A stretch of 14,824 bases of DNA. Origin: DASQUK01 sp046723645 (GTDB lineage Bacteria > Actinomycetota > Acidimicrobiia > Acidimicrobiales > VFJN01). The notes beneath the pieces were generated by a model. It was not told the DNA's origin and searched no databases. It saw nothing but the letters and a program-made list of their open reading frames with translations. The stretch spans positions 1 through 14,824 of the forward strand of contig JBKOUY010000120.1 in NCBI GenBank assembly GCA_046723645.1. Reading direction: 5' to 3'. Below, one piece after another: positions 7,330 to 14,824 of this stretch. A program made the translations under genes and the position numbers. Each line of letters opens with the position of its first letter. Position 1 is the stretch's first letter.

Positions 7330-8324
7330 CGCGCCAACGCCGCGCGCACCGACTGCCGCAGCGACGTCGTGGTGGCGATGACCGCCGAGGGCTCGTAGCC
7401 GCAGTGGGCCATGCAGTTCTGGCACCGGGGATCGCGGCCGCGGCCGTAGCGCTCCCAGTCGGTGGTCTCGACGAGCTCGCGGTAGCTCGACGCGTAGCTG
7501 TCGCCCATGAGGTAGCAGGGCCGCTGCCACCCGAAGACCGAGTAGCTGGGGATCCCCCACGCGGTGCAGGGGAAGTCCACCTTGCCCTCGAGGAAGTCGA
7601 GGAACAGCGGCGTGTGGTTGAGCCGCCAGCGGCGCCGCCGCCCGGCGAACGCATCCCGGAACAGCTTCTGCGTCTGCTTGACGCCCAGGAAGTGCAGCTG
7701 ATCGGGCGCCTTCTCGTAGGCGTAGCCGGGCGAGATCATCATCGAGTCCACGCCGACCTCGTCGTTGAGGAAGTCGAGCACCTCGCGCACCGTCGAAGGC
7801 GAGTCCGTCGAGAAGAAGGTCGTGTTGGTGGTGACCCGGAAGCCCCGCGCCTTGGCGTCGGCGATGGCGGTGACGGCCTCGTCGAAGACGCCGTCACGAC
7901 ACACCGACTCGTCGTGGCGCTCGCGCAGCCCGTCGATGTGCACGGTCCAGGCGAAGTAGGGCGACGGCCGGAACTTGTCCAGCTTGCGGCGCAGCAGCAC
8001 CGCGTTGGTGCACAGGTAGACGAAGCGCCGGCGCCGGATGAGCGCCTCGACCATCTCCACGATGTTCGGATGCAGCAGCGGCTCACCACCGGCGATCGAC
8101 ACGATCGGCGCCCCGCACTCCTCCACGGCGGCGACGGCGTCCTCGACCGACACCCGCTGGCGCAGCACCTCGGTCGGGTGCTGGATCTTCCCGCAGCCCG
8201 CACACGCGAGGTTGCAGGCGAACAGCGGCTCCAGCTCGAGCACGAGGGGGAACTTGTCGCGGCGGGCCAGCTTCTGGCGCAGCAGGTACAGACCCACGCG
8301 CGTGCTCTGCCTCATCGGGACCAT
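7326..8324 (-). CDS. hpnH: Radical SAM adenosylhopane-forming enzyme HpnH
   Basis: HpnH joins the 5'-deoxyadenosyl group of S-adenosylmethionine to diploptene to give adenosylhopane, the first step of C35 hopanoid side-chain synthesis. The 332-residue protein shows the radical SAM cysteines CNLACAGC at 37-44, the SIAGGEPLLH segment, and the C-terminal cysteine group CQNCMAHCGYEP at 301-312 that is characteristic of HpnH. The ATG at 8324 overlaps the preceding TAA by one base (TAATG) and has an excellent ribosome site, GAGGAGG at 8332-8338, 7 bases upstream; a second ATG three codons in is a worse choice. It sits between the HpnG-like/IspH fusion and dxs, as expected for an actinobacterial hopanoid operon. 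Confidence 0.95.
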   Translation of the reverse strand: MVPMRQSTRVGLYLLRQKLARRDKFPLVLELEPLFACNLACAGCGKIQHPTEVLRQRVSVEDAVAAVEECGAPIVSIAGGEPLLHPNIVEMVEALIRRRRFVYLCTNAVLLRRKLDKFRPSPYFAWTVHIDGLRERHDESVCRDGVFDEAVTAIADAKARGFRVTTNTTFFSTDSPSTVREVLDFLNDEVGVDSMMISPGYAYEKAPDQLHFLGVKQTQKLFRDAFAGRRRRWRLNHTPLFLDFLEGKVDFPCTAWGIPSYSVFGWQRPCYLMGDSYASSYRELVETTDWERYGRGRDPRCQNCMAHCGYEPSAVIATTTSLRQSVRAALAR

Positions 8325-9736
8325 TAGCGAACCTCCTCGGGCAGCGAGAAGCGGACGGTCTCGGCCGTGACCGTCCGGGAGTGGATGTCGAGCGGGCCCA
8401 GCCCGCCGAGCGTGGCGACGACGCGATCGACGATTGCCGCCGGTGCCGACGCCCCGGCGGTGACCCCGACGGTGGCCGCGCCGGCCAGCCAGGCGAGGTC
8501 GATCTCCCGCTCGTCGTCGACCAGGTGCGCCGGGCACCCCGCCCGCTCGGCGACCTCGACCAGCCGCTGGCTGTTGGACGAGTTCTGCGAGCCCACCACC
8601 AGCAGCAGGTCGCAGTCGCCGGCGATCGCCCGCACGGCGTCCTGCCGGTTCTGGGTGGCGTAGCAGACGTCGTCGGCGGCGGGCCCGACCAGCGCCGGGA
8701 AGCGGTCCCGCAGCACGGCGACCACGTCCGCCACGTCGTCGAGCGCCAGGGTGGTCTGGGTCACGTACGCGACCCGCTCGGGGTCGGCGACCTCGACCCC
8801 GGCGGCGTCGTCGGGCGTGGACACCAGGCGGATGTCGGCCGCCTCGCCGATCGTCCCCTCCACCTCGTCGTGGTGCGCGTGGCCGACCAGCACCACGCTG
8901 TAGTCACGATCCGCGAAGCGCCGGACCTCCCGGTGCACCTTGGCCACCAGCGGGCAGGTGGCGTCGATCACCGCCTGCCGTCGCGCCGCGGCCTCCGCCT
9001 CGACGGCCGGGGACACGCCGTGGGCCGAGAACACGAGCCGGGCTCCCTCGGGCGCCTGGTCGACCTCCTCGACGAACACCGCACCCCGGGACTCCAGGTC
9101 GGCGACGACATGCCGGTTGTGGATGATCTGCCGGCGGACGTAGACGGGCGGCCCGTAGCGGTCGAGCGCCCGCTCCACCACCTCGATCGCCCGCTCGACG
9201 CCGGCGCAGAACGAGCGGGGCTCCGGCAGCAGGACGGTGCGGGGACCCGCGGCTGCGGCCCAGGCCGCCAGCACCCGGGCGGTGCGGCGCAGCGCCCGGT
9301 ACGCCGCGAGCGTCCGGCGCTCGTCCGCGACGACCCGCACCACGACCCGTGGGCGGTCGGGCGCCGCCTCGATCAGCCAGGCGCTCTCCCGGTCGGCCGC
9401 CGGCGTCACCGGGCCCTCGTGGACCCGCAGGCCGCCGGCGCGCAGGCCGTTGGCCACCAGCGGCGCCGACGGCAACGGCACGCTGCCGAATGGCCCCAGC
9501 ACCTCGGTGGCGACGACCACGTCGCCGGGCTCCAGGCCGGGGGGCGGCGGAGTCAGCCAGCCGGCGACGGCCAGGCCGGGGGCGCCCCGGCAGCGTGCGG
9601 CCAGGTTGATGGCCGACCGCCGGGACCGCTCGGCCCCCTCGCCCGTCACGATCGTCTCTAGCACCGGCGCGCCCCCGGCCACCGCCCGGGCCTCGGCCCG
9701 CCGCGGCGTCAGGACGATCCCCGGACGCGCGCTCAT
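8324..9736 (-). CDS. ispH: Fusion of an HpnG-like domain with 4-hydroxy-3-methylbut-2-enyl diphosphate reductase (IspH)
   Basis: One 470-residue frame holds two domains. Residues about 166-470 are a full IspH, the iron-sulfur enzyme of the last MEP step that makes IPP and DMAPP: Cys177 (SFCAGVERA), Cys261 (ATCPLVAKVH) and Cys358 (DVCYATQNRQ) for the cluster, IIHN (His206), HDEVEGT (His289, Glu291), TQTT at 326-329 and GSQNSSNSQRL at 382-392. Residues 1-165 resemble the nucleoside-phosphorylase-like HpnG: a Gly-containing start, LEPGDVVVATEV at 68-79 and DRESAWLIE followed by RVVADE at 134-139, which match the HpnG pattern VDMES...LRVVADP. This part is short, and the FGIAGG motif is altered to VAGWLTP. 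The ATG at 9736 overlaps the shc stop by 4 bases. There is no stop between the domains, so they are made as one chain. Confidence 0.9.
   Translation of the reverse strand: MSARPGIVLTPRRAEARAVAGGAPVLETIVTGEGAERSRRSAINLAARCRGAPGLAVAGWLTPPPPGLEPGDVVVATEVLGPFGSVPLPSAPLVANGLRAGGLRVHEGPVTPAADRESAWLIEAAPDRPRVVVRVVADERRTLAAYRALRRTARVLAAWAAAAGPRTVLLPEPRSFCAGVERAIEVVERALDRYGPPVYVRRQIIHNRHVVADLESRGAVFVEEVDQAPEGARLVFSAHGVSPAVEAEAAARRQAVIDATCPLVAKVHREVRRFADRDYSVVLVGHAHHDEVEGTIGEAADIRLVSTPDDAAGVEVADPERVAYVTQTTLALDDVADVVAVLRDRFPALVGPAADDVCYATQNRQDAVRAIAGDCDLLLVVGSQNSSNSQRLVEVAERAGCPAHLVDDEREIDLAWLAGAATVGVTAGASAPAAIVDRVVATLGGLGPLDIHSRTVTAETVRFSLPEEVR
8332..8338 (-). promoter_or_regulatory. Strong ribosome binding site for hpnH
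   Basis: GAGGAGG read on the minus strand lies 7 bases before the hpnH ATG and inside the last codons of the ispH part of the fusion gene. It decides the start and implies independent initiation at this junction. Confidence 0.8.
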
Positions 9737-11661
9737 GAGGGCACCCCGCGGCAGTAGCGGCCGAGCGCCGTCAACGGGAACGTGTGCCGGTACAGGTGGT
9801 AGTTGATGTAGAAGTCGCCCGGGAAGCCCGTGCCCGTGAACGGCTCCTCGTCCCAGGTGCCGTCGGGCCTCTGGGTGTCGATCAGGAAGCCGATGCCGCG
9901 GCGCACGGGGTCGCTGTCGCGGCGGCCCGCGGCGAGCAGGGCCAGCAGGGCCCATGCCGTCTGCGACGCCGTCGACGTGCCCCTCCCGATCGCGTTCGGG
10001 TCGTCGTAGGAGCGCAGGTCCTCGCCCCAACCACCGTCGCCGTTCTGGTGGCCTTCGAGCCAGGTCACAGCCCGGGCGACCCCACGGTCGTCGGGACCGG
10101 CACCCGCCGCCACAAGCGCGGGCACTGCGGCGCCGGTTCCGTACACGTGGTTGGCGCCCCAGCGGCCGAACCACGAACCCCCGGGCTCCTGCTCGGCCCG
10201 CAGCCAGCCGAGCCCGTCCCGGAGCCTGCCCCGGTCGGCGCCCGGCTCGGCGGCCAGCATCTCGATGGCGTGGGCGGTGACGTCGGCGGACGGCGGATCG
10301 GTGACCTCGCCGAAATCGCAGAACGGCAGCGCCCCGCACAGCCGGCTGGTGTTGTCGGCATCGAAGGCCGCCCAGCCGCCGCCGCGGCTCTGCATCCCCT
10401 CCACCCAGGCGATGGCGCGTTCGATGGCCCGCTCCCGGCGCGCCATGTCGAGGCCTGCGACCCGGCGCAGCGCCAGCACCACCTCGGCGGTGTCGTCGAC
10501 GTCGGGGTAGTTGACGTTGGCGAACTCGAACGCCCAGCCCCCCGGGGCCAGCCCCGGGCGGCGCACCGCCCAGTCGCCGGCGACGCCGACCTCCTGGTCG
10601 AGGAGCCACACGCCAGCCCGCACAAGGGCGGGATCGTCGGGCGCCACGCCGGCGTCGGCGAGCGCCACGACCGCCAGGGCGGTGTCCCACACCGGTGACT
10701 GGCACGCCTCCAGGCGGCGGCCCCGCTCGTCGTGGATGGTGAAGCGATCGAGGCCGGCCAGCCCGGCCGCCATCGCTGGATGATCGAGCGGGTAACCGAG
10801 CACGTGGAGGGCGAGGAGCGAGTACACCCAGGGCGGCTGGATGCCACCCCAGGACCCGTCGGCCTCCTGCCGCCGAATGATCCACTGCTCGGCCAGCCGG
10901 AGGGCCAGCGGCCGCAGGACCACCTTGGGGGGCGCCCAGCCGGGCAGGCGCTCGTAGCCCTTGAGCGCCCGGTCGAGGCGCCGGAACCCCCGTTCCCACC
11001 CCGAAGCTGCGGCGATTGGAGCCCCCATGGGGGCGCCAGCCGCCGCAAGTTCGCCGTTAAAGAGCTCGCCGATCGAGAACGGCAGCGGGCGGACCAGGCG
11101 ATGCGCCGCAACCACGGTCAGGGGGACGATCGTCTGCCGGGCCCAGCACGCGAAGTCGTAGACGTTCAGCGGGACGCTGGGCGGCAGCAGGATGACCTCG
11201 GGCGGCAGCGCCGGCAGGTCGTCCCACGACCACTGGCCCAGGAGCGCCAGCCAGACGCGGGTGAAGACGCGCGTCCGCTCGATGCCGCCCGCGTGGAGGA
11301 CGAACCGGCGGGCGAGTGCCAGGTGCGGCGCATCCGTGGGGTCCCCCGCCAGGCGCAGCGCGACGTACGCCTCGACCGTCGTGGACAGGTCGCCGGGACC
11401 CCCATGGAACGTGGCCCAGGTGCCGTCGGCCCGCTGTTGCGATCGGATCCATGCCGCCGCCGCGCCGGCCGTCGCCGGGTCGAGGACGCCCAGGGCGTGG
11501 CGGAGCATCAGGTCCTCCGCGTCCATGGTGACGTTGGTCTCGAGCTCGCCCTTCCACCACCCCTCGGGGGTCTGGAGCGCCAGCAGGTGGTCGCGCGCCC
11601 GCCGCATGGCCTCGGCGGCCGGGGCCGCAACCGAAGCGACGGCGGGTGCGTCGATGGCCAT
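9733..11661 (-). CDS. shc: Squalene-hopene cyclase
   Basis: This membrane-associated cyclase turns squalene into hopene and hopanol. It has 642 residues, normal for the family. The protonating motif DVDD lies at 387-390 (YPDVDDTAE); other family marks are ETNVTMDAED at 41-50, VTAHAIE with His464, SWFGRWGANHVYGT at 496-509 and GFPGDFYINYHLYRH at 612-626. QW motifs that stiffen the barrel are visible starting at about Gln30, Gln76, Gln265, Gln424, Gln491, Gln539 and Gln597. The ATG at 11661 shares one base with the prenyl synthase stop (TGATG) and has GGGAG 5 bases upstream. A small Ala/Gly-rich insert near 206-220 contains a 14-base perfect palindrome in the DNA. It acts between HpnE and HpnH in the pathway. 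Confidence 0.97.
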   Translation of the reverse strand: MAIDAPAVASVAAPAAEAMRRARDHLLALQTPEGWWKGELETNVTMDAEDLMLRHALGVLDPATAGAAAAWIRSQQRADGTWATFHGGPGDLSTTVEAYVALRLAGDPTDAPHLALARRFVLHAGGIERTRVFTRVWLALLGQWSWDDLPALPPEVILLPPSVPLNVYDFACWARQTIVPLTVVAAHRLVRPLPFSIGELFNGELAAAGAPMGAPIAAASGWERGFRRLDRALKGYERLPGWAPPKVVLRPLALRLAEQWIIRRQEADGSWGGIQPPWVYSLLALHVLGYPLDHPAMAAGLAGLDRFTIHDERGRRLEACQSPVWDTALAVVALADAGVAPDDPALVRAGVWLLDQEVGVAGDWAVRRPGLAPGGWAFEFANVNYPDVDDTAEVVLALRRVAGLDMARRERAIERAIAWVEGMQSRGGGWAAFDADNTSRLCGALPFCDFGEVTDPPSADVTAHAIEMLAAEPGADRGRLRDGLGWLRAEQEPGGSWFGRWGANHVYGTGAAVPALVAAGAGPDDRGVARAVTWLEGHQNGDGGWGEDLRSYDDPNAIGRGTSTASQTAWALLALLAAGRRDSDPVRRGIGFLIDTQRPDGTWDEEPFTGTGFPGDFYINYHLYRHTFPLTALGRYCRGVPS

Positions 11662-12680
11662 CAGAACTCCCTCTCGACGACGAAGCGGGCGAGGTCGGCC
11701 AGCTCGGCACATGCGACCTCGGCCAATCCCGCCCCCTCCAGCGACCGGCAGGCCGCCGCGAGGTGCTCGCGGGCAAGCGCCTCGGTTGCCTGCCGGGCGC
11801 CGGAGGCCTCGACCAGCTCGGTCGCCCGGGCCACGGCGTCCGCGTCGAGCGGCCCGTTCAGCAGGAGGCGCCGCAGCTCTCCGGCCCCCTGGCGTTCGCC
11901 GGCGTCCAGCGCGAAGACCACCGGCAGCGATTTCTTGCGGGTGGACAGGTCGTTGCCCCGGGGCTTGCCGGTCCGCTCGGGATCGCCCCAGATGCCGAGG
12001 ACGTCGTCCACGGCCTGGAAGGCGACCCCGAGGTGGGCGCCGTAACGGCGCAACGACTGGACCACGACGGCGGGTGCGCCCGCGAGCACCGCACCGATGG
12101 CGGCGGCGCAGGACAGCAGGGCGCCGGTCTTGCCGGCCACCATGCCGAGGCATTCCGCGGCGGTGACGTCGGGCCGGCCCTCGAAGGCCATGTCGTCGGC
12201 CTGGCCCCCGATCATCGCCGCCACCGCATCCGTCAGCTTTGCGCTCGCCGCGGCGCCGGCCGGGCCGCGCTCGAGCAGGATCTGGTGGCCGAGGGTGACC
12301 AGCGCGTCGCCGACCAGCACGGCGGGGCCCACCCCGTACAGCGCCCAGACCGTCGGCCGGTGACGGCGTTCCCGGTCGCCGTCGATGACGTCGTCATGAA
12401 GCAGCGAGAAGTTGTGGACGAGCTCGACCGCGACCGCGCCGGGTACCCCAACGCCGGCGTCGGCGCCCGCCGCCTCGGCCGACAGCACGGCCAGCGCGGG
12501 GCGGACCCCCTTGCCGCCGGCCCGCGTGCTGGGGGTCCCGTGCTGGTCGCACCAGCCGAGGTGGTAGGCGGCGATTCTCCCGAGCTCCGGGTTGAGCCGC
12601 TCGACGGCGGCAACCATCGCCGGGTGCGCCACGTCCCGGGCACGCGCGAGCGCATCGGGAACTGACGTGAGCGTGCTCAC
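11661..12680 (-). CDS. Polyprenyl diphosphate synthase (probable farnesyl or geranylgeranyl diphosphate synthase)
   Basis: This all-helical trans-prenyltransferase chains IPP onto an allylic diphosphate. The 339-residue protein has GGKGVRP at 55-61, the first Asp-rich motif DDVID at 96-100 and the second DDVLGIWGD at 225-233, with RKKSLP at 248-253. Phe91 lies five residues before the first Asp-rich motif, which has no two-residue insert, so the chain-length region looks more like the short-chain type I geranylgeranyl or actinobacterial class than E. coli IspA. From position, between hpnE and shc, supply of C15 farnesyl diphosphate for squalene is the likely role. The GTG at 12680 overlaps the hpnE stop (GTGA), with GAGGAGG at 12688-12694, 7 bases upstream. 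Confidence 0.92.
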   Translation of the reverse strand: MSTLTSVPDALARARDVAHPAMVAAVERLNPELGRIAAYHLGWCDQHGTPSTRAGGKGVRPALAVLSAEAAGADAGVGVPGAVAVELVHNFSLLHDDVIDGDRERRHRPTVWALYGVGPAVLVGDALVTLGHQILLERGPAGAAASAKLTDAVAAMIGGQADDMAFEGRPDVTAAECLGMVAGKTGALLSCAAAIGAVLAGAPAVVVQSLRRYGAHLGVAFQAVDDVLGIWGDPERTGKPRGNDLSTRKKSLPVVFALDAGERQGAGELRRLLLNGPLDADAVARATELVEASGARQATEALAREHLAAACRSLEGAGLAEVACAELADLARFVVEREF

Positions 12681-14056
12681 ACCACCACCTCCTCGTCGGC
12701 CGGTCGGGCCGGCAGCCGGCGTGTGTGGCCGGCGGCGAGGAGGGCGTGGTGCGCGGCGGTGTTCCCGCTGCGCACCGCCCCCTCCATGGTCGCGGGCCAC
12801 CCGGTGGCCGTCCACGCACCGGCAAGCACCAACCCGGGGATCTCCGTCGTGCCCCCCGGCCGGTCGGCGGCCGAGCCGGGTGCACCCCGGAACGTCGCCG
12901 CCGGCTCGCGGGAGACGAGGGCGTCAACGACCCGCGCGGTGCGGGCACGGGGGAACAGGTCGGCCAGGCCGGCGACGACCGCGGCCTTCACCTCGTCGGA
13001 CGACCGGCCCATGTACGGCTCGGCCGCCGACAGCGATACGGCTAAGTACTGGCCCCTCTCGAGCCCGGCACTGGCGCTGCGGTCGAACACGAACTGGACG
13101 TCGGTGCCTACACCGGCGGCGAGCTCGAGGTCAGTGACTGGTCGGTCGTAGACGACGTGGACGTTCACGATCGGCGACACGCCGAGCCGATCGCCCACGC
13201 CACGCAGCCCGTCCAGGTCGGGCGCCACGTCGGCCGCGGCGGTGTGGGGGACGGCGACCACGACTGCGTCGGCGGCTCGCTGGCTGTCGGCGACTCGGAC
13301 GGTGAACCCGGTGGCGCCGTCCGGCGGCCGGGCGACGGCGGTGGCGGGCACACCGGTGAGGACCTCGACGCCCGCCCGCTCGAGCGCCCGGAGCCCGGCG
13401 TCGCCGTGCAACTCCCCCAGCGGGACAGAGGCCCAGCCGATGTCGGCGGCGTCGGCCGCGGTCAGCAGGCCGGTCCGGAACACCATCGCGGCCAGCGCCA
13501 GCGATGCCTCGGCGGCCGGGAGGTTCACGGTCGGGCGGCAGATCAGGTCCCACAGGGCGTCCCGCGCCGCCGGCGATTGCCCGTGCCGGCTCAGCCACTC
13601 GCCGAAGGTCTGCCGATCTGTCACGGCGGCATCGACGTCGACCCGGCGGAGCGCCAGTGCCGCCGGCCCGAGCCGCAGCCGGTCACGGACGCCGAGGTGG
13701 CGGTACGCGACGAGCGACCCCCCGAGGTGGGCGGGGGCCGGCAGCCAGCGGCTGCGGCGCAGCCGCGAGGTCCGCCCGCCAGGCGCGATGACGGGCAGGT
13801 CGAGGCGCGACTGGAGGCGCACCCGGTCCGCCACCCCGATGCGGTCGAGGAACGCCCGGTAGGCGGTGCAGCAGCGCAGGAACACGTGCTGGCCGTTGTC
13901 GAGCCATAGGCCGTTGTGGCGGAACGACCAGGTCGCCCCGCCGAGGCGCCGGCGCCGCTCGACGAGCGTCACCTCGGCACCGGCGTCGGCGCACGCCAGG
14001 GCCGCGGCCATCCCGGCCAGCCCCCCGCCCACCACGCAGATGCGGGGGCGGGTCAT
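12677..14056 (-). CDS. hpnE: Hydroxysqualene dehydroxylase HpnE (squalene-associated FAD oxidoreductase)
   Basis: HpnE reduces hydroxysqualene to squalene in the HpnC-HpnD-HpnE route. The 459-residue protein begins with an FAD-binding dinucleotide fold, VVGGGLAGMAAAL at 8-20, with the acidic end of the second strand at Glu33 (LVERR) and LGG at 38-40. GLWLDNGQHVFL follows soon after. Near the C-terminus, LAGAWTATGWPATMEGAV is the flavin-contacting signature of the phytoene-desaturase/amine-oxidase-like group. The ATG at 14056 overlaps the hpnD stop by 4 bases (ATGA); only a G-run precedes it, so it is probably coupled. Its position directly after hpnD supports HpnE rather than a carotenoid desaturase. 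Confidence in this assignment is high. Confidence 0.93.
   Translation of the reverse strand: MTRPRICVVGGGLAGMAAALACADAGAEVTLVERRRRLGGATWSFRHNGLWLDNGQHVFLRCCTAYRAFLDRIGVADRVRLQSRLDLPVIAPGGRTSRLRRSRWLPAPAHLGGSLVAYRHLGVRDRLRLGPAALALRRVDVDAAVTDRQTFGEWLSRHGQSPAARDALWDLICRPTVNLPAAEASLALAAMVFRTGLLTAADAADIGWASVPLGELHGDAGLRALERAGVEVLTGVPATAVARPPDGATGFTVRVADSQRAADAVVVAVPHTAAADVAPDLDGLRGVGDRLGVSPIVNVHVVYDRPVTDLELAAGVGTDVQFVFDRSASAGLERGQYLAVSLSAAEPYMGRSSDEVKAAVVAGLADLFPRARTARVVDALVSREPAATFRGAPGSAADRPGGTTEIPGLVLAGAWTATGWPATMEGAVRSGNTAAHHALLAAGHTRRLPARPADEEVVV
12688..12694 (-). promoter_or_regulatory. Strong ribosome binding site for the polyprenyl synthase
   Basis: GAGGAGG on the minus strand, 7 bases before the GTG at 12680, lies within the last hpnE codons. 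It fixes a GTG start that might otherwise be doubted and matches the site in front of hpnH. Confidence 0.8.
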
Positions 14057-14824
14057 CCCCCGGGCCCGATCGGGAACGGCACCAGGCTGCGGGCCGCGAC
14101 GCCCACCTTCTGGCCGGTCGTGAGCGAGATGCGACCACGCAGGACCGCCCCGGGGTCGCGCTCGATCTGGTCGAGCAGGCGGTGATAGATGCCGGCCATG
14201 GCGGCGACGCAGGCCCGGGAACGGTGGTCGAGGTGCGGCAGCAGGCCGAGCCCGCGCTCGTACCACGCACGGGCGCGCTCGGCCTCGAACGTCAGCAGCG
14301 CCGCCAGGGCGTCGGCCGGCCCGGTCGCGTCCGGCGCGCAGCCGAAGCGGGCCAGGTCGTCGGCCGGCAGGTAGACCCGGCCCAGCCGGTCGCGGTCCTC
14401 GACCAGGTCGCGCAGGACGTTGGTGAGCTGGAGGGCGACACCGAGGTCGTCGGCCAGCGGCGCGGTGACATCCGGCCGATCGGTGCCGAAGATCGCGAGG
14501 GACAGCCGGCCGATCGATCCTGCCACCTGCCGGCAGTAGGCGACGAGCTCGTCGAACGTGGCGACGCGGGCCACGACGAGGTCGCGTCGGCAGCCCTCGA
14601 ACAGGTCGTCGATGGCCCCCTGCGGCAGCGGATAGCGGCGGACCACGTCGGCGAGCGCCACCAGCACGGCATCGTCGGGGTCAGCGGCCGCGCGCTCGGC
14701 AAGCGTGCGCGTCACCCGGTCCTGCAGTGCGTCGAGGGCCCTGGCACGCGCGTCGGCGGGGCCGGGCTCGTCCACGATGTCGTCCACGTGCCGCGCCAAG
14801 GCGTACACCGCCGCCATCGCCCGC
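14053..14824 (-). CDS. hpnD: Presqualene diphosphate synthase HpnD, N-terminus outside window
   Basis: HpnD joins two farnesyl diphosphates head to head to presqualene diphosphate. The frame is open through the right edge (codons read RAMAAVYALARHVDDIVDE), so roughly the first 40 residues are missing and the internal ATG at 14817 is not the start. Both Asp-rich motifs are present: DDIVDE just inside the edge, and NVLRDLVEDRDRLGRVYLP about 120 residues later. LQLTNVLRDL and the YCRQVAGSIGRLSLAIFG segment fit HpnD better than HpnC, whose corresponding region usually reads LANFWQD. HpnC is therefore expected immediately upstream, beyond the window. The stop overlaps the hpnE start (ATGA). Confidence 0.9.
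   Translation of the reverse strand, partial: RAMAAVYALARHVDDIVDEPGPADARARALDALQDRVTRTLAERAAADPDDAVLVALADVVRRYPLPQGAIDDLFEGCRRDLVVARVATFDELVAYCRQVAGSIGRLSLAIFGTDRPDVTAPLADDLGVALQLTNVLRDLVEDRDRLGRVYLPADDLARFGCAPDATGPADALAALLTFEAERARAWYERGLGLLPHLDHRSRACVAAMAGIYHRLLDQIERDPGAVLRGRISLTTGQKVGVAARSLVPFPIGPGG

Noticed and set aside
5215..7398. A long open + strand frame (about 727 codons) opposite dxs and the lipoprotein
   Set aside because: It mirrors dxs in a GC-rich genome. Its product is a Val/Asp repeat followed by Arg/Gly/Pro-rich sequence with no domain, while the minus strand gives a complete Dxs.
9737..10999. An upstream extension of the HpnG-like/IspH fusion into shc
   Set aside because: The sequence is Arg/Pro-rich out-of-frame shc. 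The ATG at 9736 overlaps the shc stop in the same ATGA manner as other junctions.
11662..12153. An upstream extension of shc by about 164 codons
   Set aside because: It overlaps the polyprenyl synthase, which is clearly real. The ATG at 11661 has a ribosome site and gives a normal cyclase length.

Overview
This is a very GC-rich stretch, packed with genes and third-position G/C, of actinobacterial character. A threonine-rich lipoprotein and a hopanoid operon that also carries isoprenoid-precursor genes suggest an Acidimicrobiia-like or related actinobacterium. That placement is inference from gene style, not from a marker gene. No RNA gene, insertion sequence, phage gene, CRISPR array or origin was found, and no gene-free stretch exceeds about 160 bases.

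Left part, 1-1851, + strand: the 3' portion of a neutral ceramidase-like, probably secreted, metallohydrolase whose 5' end lies outside the window. It converges on a minus-strand group read from 5042 down to 1877: a divergent crotonase, a LapA-domain two-helix membrane protein, two short-chain dehydrogenases (SDRs) and an ArsC-type reductase. Gaps of 17-60 bases suggest one transcription unit, but the genes do not form a pathway I can name.

Right part, 14824 down to 5199, minus strand: a compact hopanoid operon. In transcription order it holds hpnD (partial at the window edge), hpnE, a polyprenyl diphosphate synthase, shc, an HpnG-like/IspH fusion, hpnH, dxs and a small Thr-rich lipoprotein. 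The first six junctions are stop/start overlaps of 1 or 4 bases, and the seventh (dxs to lipoprotein) has 4 bases between stop and start. The unit joins precursor supply (Dxs and IspH, first and last steps of the MEP pathway; prenyl synthase for C15) to squalene formation (HpnD, HpnE, and presumably HpnC beyond the right edge), cyclisation (Shc) and side-chain attachment (HpnH, and possibly the HpnG-like domain).

The most distinctive item is the single 470-residue protein joining a shortened, degenerate HpnG-like nucleoside-phosphorylase domain to a complete IspH. Other points worth attention are the tandem 8-residue repeat in the lipoprotein tied to dxs, a short Gly-rich linker in Dxs, a crotonase and an SDR that each lack a canonical catalytic residue, and a hairpin whose arms contain the stop codons of two convergent genes.
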